A stretch of DNA of 9,591 bases from Aliishimia sp965369035. GTDB taxonomy: Bacteria; Pseudomonadota; Alphaproteobacteria; Rhodobacterales; Rhodobacteraceae. Below the pieces are notes generated by a model. The model was not told where the DNA came from. It did no database searches and was given only the letters and a program-made list of their open reading frames with translations. Location of the stretch: contig CBDUPF010000151.1 in assembly GCA_965369035.1 (NCBI GenBank), forward strand, positions 1 to 9,591. Direction: 5' to 3'. The number at the start of each line of letters is the position of its first letter. The first letter of the stretch is position 1. The position numbers and the translations under genes are program-made. Of the stretch, positions 5,742 to 9,591 are shown piece after piece.

Positions 5742-7325
5742 CTACAGCGCGATATCCGCCGTAACGCGGATCAGGGTCGGACAGCCCGCGTCGAAGGCCG
5801 CGCGGACCTCCTCCTGCATCTCGGCCAGGTTCGCGGGCTGCACCGAGCGGGCACCGTAAGCCTCCGCCAGCTTGAGGAAGTCGGGGTTGCGCTGCACCAC
5901 CGCGTTGGGGGCGATCTGGGCGCGCACCATGCTGTCCTCGATCTCGCCAAGCTTGCCGTTGTCCCACAGCAGGATCGGCAGCGACAGGCCCAGCTCCACC
6001 GCCGTGGCCAGTTCCTGCACCGTGTACTGAAAACCGTAATCGCCGATGATCGCCATCGTCGGCAACCCGGGCCGCGCCACCGCCCCGCCAATCGCCGCCG
6101 GCGTCGCGTAGCCCAGCGTCCCGAACCCGGTCGGGTGATGCCAGTGTCCGGGGCGGTCCATGTCCCAGATCTCCATCGCGGCATAGGCGAATTGGGTCAT
6201 GTCGGAGTAGATCATCGTCCCGGCCGGAAGACAGCTCCGCAGCGCATCGGCAACCGGCAGGATTCCGGGCCGTTCCGCTTCGATCTCCGCGCGCCAACGG
6301 TCGCGGTACCCGCGCACGGTCTCGGCCGTCCAGCGCGACTGCGCCGAGCCCGTCAGCGCCGCACCGAGCCTCTCCAGCAGTTCCGGCGCGTCGTACTGCA
6401 GGCCCCAGTCGTCCGGATGCCCTTGCGCCAGGACCTCCGCATCGATGTTGACCAGCACCGCCCCGGGACGATGCCCGGCCTGCGCGCGCCACAGGTCGAC
6501 CTCCGCGAGGTCCGTCCCGATCAGCACCACGCAGTCGCTGGAGCCGAGCACGGATGCGCTCTCTGGCCGCCCCAGGGTCGATCCGAAGTAGAGCGGCTGA
6601 TCCGGCGGCACGACACCCATGCCCGCATAGGTGCAGAAGGATGCAGCACCACACCTGTCCAGCAACGCTCCGACGCCCCCTGCCCGAACGGCGCCTCCGC
6701 CGAAGACGAACAGCGGCCGCTCGGCCTGCATCAGCCGTTGGGCCAGCCGCTCGATGACATCGGCCGGAACCGTCGCACGCGGCATGTCCCGACGCGCCGG
6801 CAAGGGCGTGAAGGTGTCGGCACGCGCTTCGAGCTGGGCGATCGGCACCTGGACATGCTTGGGCCGCTTGCGCGAAGTCTGAAACTCGATCAGCGCCCGG
6901 TCGATCAACGCATAGGCGGCCCGTGCGCTGCGCGCCTCTTCCGACCAGTCGCACACGGTCGCGGCCGCCGCGCGCTGATCCTTCATCTGGTGAAGCTGGC
7001 CGCGCGTCGCTGCCGTCTCGTCAAGACAGGAGGAGATCACCAGCATCGGCACGCTGTCGGAATAGGCCTGACCCATCGGCGTCATGATGTTGCAGAGCCC
7101 TGGCCCGGTGATGACATAGGCGACCCCCGGCTGACCGGACGCGCGGGCATAGCCATCGGCCATGAAGCCCGCGCCCTGCTCGTGCCGTGCCAGCACGTGA
7201 ACCAGACCCGCCTCCTCGATCCCGCGATACATCTCCTGATTGTGGACGCCGGGAATGCCGAAGACATGCGTCACCCCGCGGTCCTTCAGCATGTGGGAAA
7301 TCTGTGCACCCAGGGGACGGCTCAT
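5742..7325 (-). CDS. Thiamine-diphosphate-dependent enzyme, acetolactate synthase/2-oxoacid decarboxylase superfamily
   Basis: This 527-residue protein has the three-domain layout of the superfamily. The N-terminal pyrimidine-binding domain carries catalytic Glu49 in LARHEQGAGFMADGYAR, preceded by FGIPGVHNQEMYRG. A central domain covers about 190-325 (ERPLFVFGGGAVRAGG). The C-terminal diphosphate-binding domain has HPTGFGTLGYATPAAIGGA and the metal-binding motif GDY (428-430) and WDN (454-456), a variant of GDG...NN. The FGIPGVH start and the GDYGF form recall enzymes annotated as 5-guanidino-2-oxopentanoate decarboxylase (AruI-like). The substrate cannot be read from sequence, and no aminotransferase or regulatory subunit gene is nearby to guide it. 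ATG 7325 overlaps the trkH stop by one base (TGATG), with GGAGA five bases upstream, so the start is firm and coupling to trkH is likely. Open frame continuing upstream to 8666 only shadows trkH. Confidence 0.92.
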   Translation of the reverse strand: MSRPLGAQISHMLKDRGVTHVFGIPGVHNQEMYRGIEEAGLVHVLARHEQGAGFMADGYARASGQPGVAYVITGPGLCNIMTPMGQAYSDSVPMLVISSCLDETAATRGQLHQMKDQRAAAATVCDWSEEARSARAAYALIDRALIEFQTSRKRPKHVQVPIAQLEARADTFTPLPARRDMPRATVPADVIERLAQRLMQAERPLFVFGGGAVRAGGVGALLDRCGAASFCTYAGMGVVPPDQPLYFGSTLGRPESASVLGSSDCVVLIGTDLAEVDLWRAQAGHRPGAVLVNIDAEVLAQGHPDDWGLQYDAPELLERLGAALTGSAQSRWTAETVRGYRDRWRAEIEAERPGILPVADALRSCLPAGTMIYSDMTQFAYAAMEIWDMDRPGHWHHPTGFGTLGYATPAAIGGAVARPGLPTMAIIGDYGFQYTVQELATAVELGLSLPILLWDNGKLGEIEDSMVRAQIAPNAVVQRNPDFLKLAEAYGARSVQPANLAEMQEEVRAAFDAGCPTLIRVTADIAL

Positions 7326-8773
7326 CACGCTCTCCAGAATTGAACGGTGAACAGCACGAAGACCGCCAGCAGTTCCAGCCGCCCGATGAACATGCCGATG
7401 GACAGGATCCACTTCGCGGTGTCGTTCAGCCCGGCGAAATTGCCCGCCGGCCCGATCTCCGGACCAAGCCCGGGGCCCACGTTGGCCAGCGCGGTCGCGG
7501 CACCGGAGACGGAGGTGATGAAGTCGAGCCCGGTCAGTCCCAGCGCCACGGAAAAGAGGCCGATCGTCAGGATGAAGAACATGAAGAAGGACATGACCGA
7601 ACTCAGCACGTCCTCGCCCACCGCGCGGCCCTCGAACTTGGGGGTGAACACACCGTGCGGCGAACGGATACGCTTCAGTTGCACCCGGATCGAGGCGATC
7701 AGCAACTGGTAGCGGAACACCTTGACCGAACAGGAGGTGGACCCCGCGCAGCCGCCGATCAGGCCGATGATGAAGAAGATCATGACCGCGAACGGTCCCC
7801 AGAGCATGTAATCCACGCTGGCATAACCGGTCCCCGTCATGATCGAGATGACGTTGAAGAAGACTGTCAGGACGGACGTCCCCTCCTTTGCCATCGGACC
7901 AAGCCACAGAACCGCGGTGAGCATCGCCACGACCACGAGGATGATCCCGAGGAAGGTCCGGACCTGGCTGTCGCGCAACAGGGGGCGTGCGTTGCCGGCA
8001 ATCATCTGCACGTAAAGAACGAAGGGCAACGCCCCCAGGACCATGAAGATGCACGCGACAAAAAGCGTCGCGGGGCCATACGCGCTGAACGACGCATCGC
8101 TGTTGGCCATGCCTCCGGTCGAAACGGTTGTCAGCGAGTGCACGGTGGCATCGAAGGCGGAAAGCCCGGTGGCCATGTAGGAAAAGATGCAGCCCAGGGT
8201 CAGGGCCACGTAGATGACGGAGATCCGCGAGGCGATCTCGGTCGCACGCGGCAGGATCTTCCCCATCGTCTCGAAGGATTCCGAGCGGAAGATCTGCATC
8301 CCGCCGACGCGCAGTTCGGGCAGGAAGACCATTGCCACGACGACGATCCCGACCCCGCCCAGCCACTGCATGATTCCGCGCCAGAGAAGGATGCCGCGCG
8401 GCAGGTCGTCGAGTCCGGTCAGAACGGTCGCGCCGGTGGTGGTCAGCGCCGACATCGCCTCGAAAAACGCGTCCACCGGCGTTGAAGCGGTGGGACCGAG
8501 AAGGAAGGGCAAAGCGCCGAAGACAGGCAGAACAACCCAGACGGAACTGGTGAGAAGGAAGGTCTCGCGCAGGCTGAGCCCCGCCCGTACCCCGTTGGCG
8601 CAGGCGAGCGACAGGAACCCGCCACAGAGCATCGTCAGGGCCGAAGATTCGAGGAAGACCGGCCAATGGCCAAGCCCTTGCGACAGATCCACCAGCAGGG
8701 GCAGCAGCATCGCCGCGCCCAAAACGGTCACCAGCAGACCAATCACATATCCGACCGGGCGCAAATCCAGCAT
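7325..8773 (-). CDS. trkH: TrkH-family potassium uptake transmembrane protein
   Basis: This is the 482-residue membrane subunit of a Trk/Ktr-type potassium uptake system. It has many hydrophobic helices arranged as four membrane-pore-membrane repeats. Each selectivity-filter turn is visible with its key glycine: TTTGAT (111-116), STGG (218-221), MTGTGY (312-317) and ANVGPG (430-435). The helix end GRLELLAVFVLFTVQFW is typical of the C-terminus. MLDLRPVGYVIG is the N-terminus I associate with Rhodobacterales TrkH, which supports ATG 8773; the ribosome site upstream is weak. No TrkA-type NAD-binding regulatory subunit is encoded in the window. The protein ends in a one-base overlap with the downstream thiamine-diphosphate enzyme gene and starts 41 bases after the Lys/Ala-rich gene, so all three may share a transcript. 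All filter glycines are intact, so it is probably functional. Confidence 0.96.
   Translation of the reverse strand: MLDLRPVGYVIGLLVTVLGAAMLLPLLVDLSQGLGHWPVFLESSALTMLCGGFLSLACANGVRAGLSLRETFLLTSSVWVVLPVFGALPFLLGPTASTPVDAFFEAMSALTTTGATVLTGLDDLPRGILLWRGIMQWLGGVGIVVVAMVFLPELRVGGMQIFRSESFETMGKILPRATEIASRISVIYVALTLGCIFSYMATGLSAFDATVHSLTTVSTGGMANSDASFSAYGPATLFVACIFMVLGALPFVLYVQMIAGNARPLLRDSQVRTFLGIILVVVAMLTAVLWLGPMAKEGTSVLTVFFNVISIMTGTGYASVDYMLWGPFAVMIFFIIGLIGGCAGSTSCSVKVFRYQLLIASIRVQLKRIRSPHGVFTPKFEGRAVGEDVLSSVMSFFMFFILTIGLFSVALGLTGLDFITSVSGAATALANVGPGLGPEIGPAGNFAGLNDTAKWILSIGMFIGRLELLAVFVLFTVQFWRA
7331..7337 (-). promoter_or_regulatory. Ribosome binding site inside the end of trkH
   Basis: Minus-strand CTGGAGA lies five bases before ATG 7325, within the last codons of trkH. 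Together with the TGATG stop-start overlap it fixes the thiamine-diphosphate enzyme start and points to coupled translation. Confidence 0.65.
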
Positions 8774-8814
8774 GGATCGCAGCGTTGTCGCGCCCGGGTC
8801 AGGCTGTCAAGCGG

Positions 8815-9591
8815 TCAGGCCTTGTTGTCGGTCGACGCAGGCATCTGCGGCGGCTTCGAAGGCGCACGGGTTTTCCTGCGCGAACCGGCCGTGGTCTTTG
8901 TCGCCGGTGACGCAGCGGGCTTCGGTTCGGCCTTGGCGTCCGGCGCGGTTTTGGGAGCGGCGGCCTTGCCCGCGGTATCGGTCCGGGCTTTTGTCGTGGT
9001 GGACGCAGGCGCTGTCCCGGCCGATTCCGCCTTGGGCGCGGTTGCGGTCTTGGCAGGCGCCGGTTGCGCCGGCGTTGCGGTATTGGCGGCCGGCTTCTGG
9101 GACGATGTGGTACTTGCCGCCACAGGTGCCGCTTTCGCGGGTGCGGATTCCGACGCTTCGACTTTTGGCGCTTCGGCTTTCGGCGCACTGGCCTTGGGCG
9201 CTTCCGCCTTGGACGTGTCAGAGGTCACGGCTGCGGCCTTCGGTGCTTCCGTCTTGGGCGCTTCGATCTTGGGCGCTTCCGCCTTCAGTGCTTCCGTTTT
9301 CGGTGCTTCCGTTTTCGATACTTCTGTCTTCGGCGCCTCGGCTTTCACTGCCTCGGGCTTGACCGCGTCGGCTTTGACCGCTTCAGTCTTGGCCGCTTTC
9401 GGAGCAGATGCCTTGGGAGCTTCGACCTTAGCCGTCTCCGCTTTCGGAGCTGCGGCCTTGCGGGTCGCGGGTTTTTTCGCCGCGGCCTTCGGAGCCGCTG
9501 CCTTCCGCGGTTCGGCCTTCGGTGCTGCCGTCTTGGGCTGGGGCTTGGCCTCGACCTTCTTTTCGGAAGCCGGCGCCGCCTTTGCAGCGGG
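8815..9591 (-). CDS. Lys/Ala/Pro-rich low-complexity repeat protein, partial (N-terminus beyond the right edge)
   Basis: The frame is open from the right edge to TGA at 8815-8817, giving at least 258 residues of C-terminal sequence. It is almost entirely Ala, Lys, Pro, Glu and Thr, with no hydrophobic core, cysteine or catalytic motif. The upstream part reads in KAAAPK/KAEAPK style, the centre is a pentapeptide array, the following part is Ala/Thr/Ser-rich, and the end is basic (GSRRKTRAPSKPP). A GTG at 9348 could start a shorter protein, but repeats of the same type continue past it to the edge, so I treat it as internal. Such tails occur on histone H1-like and AlgP-like DNA-binding proteins, on phasins and on envelope linkers; the visible part cannot decide. 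It lies 41 bases upstream of trkH on the same strand. The frame is convincing because it carries the repeats; the function is unknown. Confidence 0.75.
   Translation of the reverse strand, partial: PAAKAAPASEKKVEAKPQPKTAAPKAEPRKAAAPKAAAKKPATRKAAAPKAETAKVEAPKASAPKAAKTEAVKADAVKPEAVKAEAPKTEVSKTEAPKTEALKAEAPKIEAPKTEAPKAAAVTSDTSKAEAPKASAPKAEAPKVEASESAPAKAAPVAASTTSSQKPAANTATPAQPAPAKTATAPKAESAGTAPASTTTKARTDTAGKAAAPKTAPDAKAEPKPAASPATKTTAGSRRKTRAPSKPPQMPASTDNKA
9151..9390 (-). repeat. Sixteen tandem 15-base units encoding K-x-E-A-P-type pentapeptides
   Basis: Read on the minus strand from 9390 down, the array gives pentads KTEAV, KADAV, KPEAV, KAEAP, KTEVS, KTEAP, KTEAL, KAEAP, KIEAP, KTEAP, KAAAV, TSDTS, KAEAP, KASAP, KAEAP and KVEAS. 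Lysine opens 15 of 16 units and position 4 is Ala in 14 of them. The DNA units are diverged at wobble positions (for example CTTCGG and CTTGGG junctions), so the array is old enough to have drifted while the peptide pattern was kept. Confidence 0.85.

Noticed and set aside
6135..8485. Two long plus-strand open frames opposite the thiamine-diphosphate enzyme and trkH
   Set aside because: Both are antisense to strongly supported genes. Their products are His/Arg/Asp-rich low-information sequences.
7326..8666. Upstream in-frame extension of the thiamine-diphosphate enzyme into a 974-residue protein
   Set aside because: The extra residues are an alternative frame of trkH and look like nonsense (Arg/His-rich). 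The superfamily N-terminus begins exactly at ATG 7325 with its own ribosome site.
8782..8810. Possible trkH promoter: minus-strand TTGACA with CAACGC 17 bases downstream
   Set aside because: The -35 is perfect but the -10 barely matches, and the site would start transcription at or inside the trkH start codon.
8214..9362. 382-codon plus-strand open frame across the start of trkH and the repeat region
   Set aside because: Its Trp/Leu/Pro-rich C-terminal repeats are simply the reverse reading of the KxEAP units. The N-terminal half is antisense to trkH.
9151..9390. 15-base periodic repeats considered as a CRISPR array or iteron origin
   Set aside because: There are no spacers and the units are imperfect at wobble positions. 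The period is exactly five codons in an open coding frame, so it is a protein repeat.

Overview
The window looks like chromosomal DNA of an alphaproteobacterium, most likely a Rhodobacterales (Roseobacter/Rhodobacter-type) species. The basis is high GC, tight overlapping operons, a split alpha/beta glycyl-tRNA synthetase with small unrelated genes between the subunits, and TrkH and GlyQ sequences of the kind I associate with that order. Assignment is by recognition only; no search was run. I see no rRNA, tRNA, CRISPR array, insertion sequence or phage gene.

Left block (1-3789, all minus strand, read right to left): glyQ, a 157-residue unknown cytosolic protein, a 180-residue membrane-anchored four-cysteine protein, then glyS, which runs off the left edge. 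Junctions are tight: a 4-base ATGA overlap, a 19-base gap, then TGA directly abutting ATG. This looks like one transcript driven from the divergent intergenic region at 3790-3956. Near its 3' end in the window, glyS carries a roughly 250-base low-GC stretch with codons unlike the rest of the gene, yet the frame stays open.

Middle (3957-5723, plus strand): one secreted, modular cell-wall protein made of a signal peptide, a SPOR-like domain, a Pro/Ala linker, a peptidoglycan-binding domain and a trypsin/HtrA-like domain. All three catalytic positions of the last domain appear to be replaced, so it is probably a pseudoprotease.

Right block (5742-9591, all minus strand, read right to left): the C-terminal part of a very Lys/Ala/Pro-rich repeat protein that enters from the right edge, then trkH (potassium uptake), then a thiamine-diphosphate enzyme of the acetolactate synthase/2-oxoacid decarboxylase superfamily. 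The last two overlap by one base (TGATG) and are probably translationally coupled. The middle gene and the right block converge with only 18 bases between their stop codons.

I found no obvious defence system or other self-contained new system. The points most worth a second look are the apparently dead protease domain fused to two wall-binding modules, the anomalous patch inside glyS, the two uncharacterised proteins embedded between glyQ and glyS, the coupling of a potassium channel subunit to a thiamine-diphosphate enzyme, and the pentapeptide-repeat tail.
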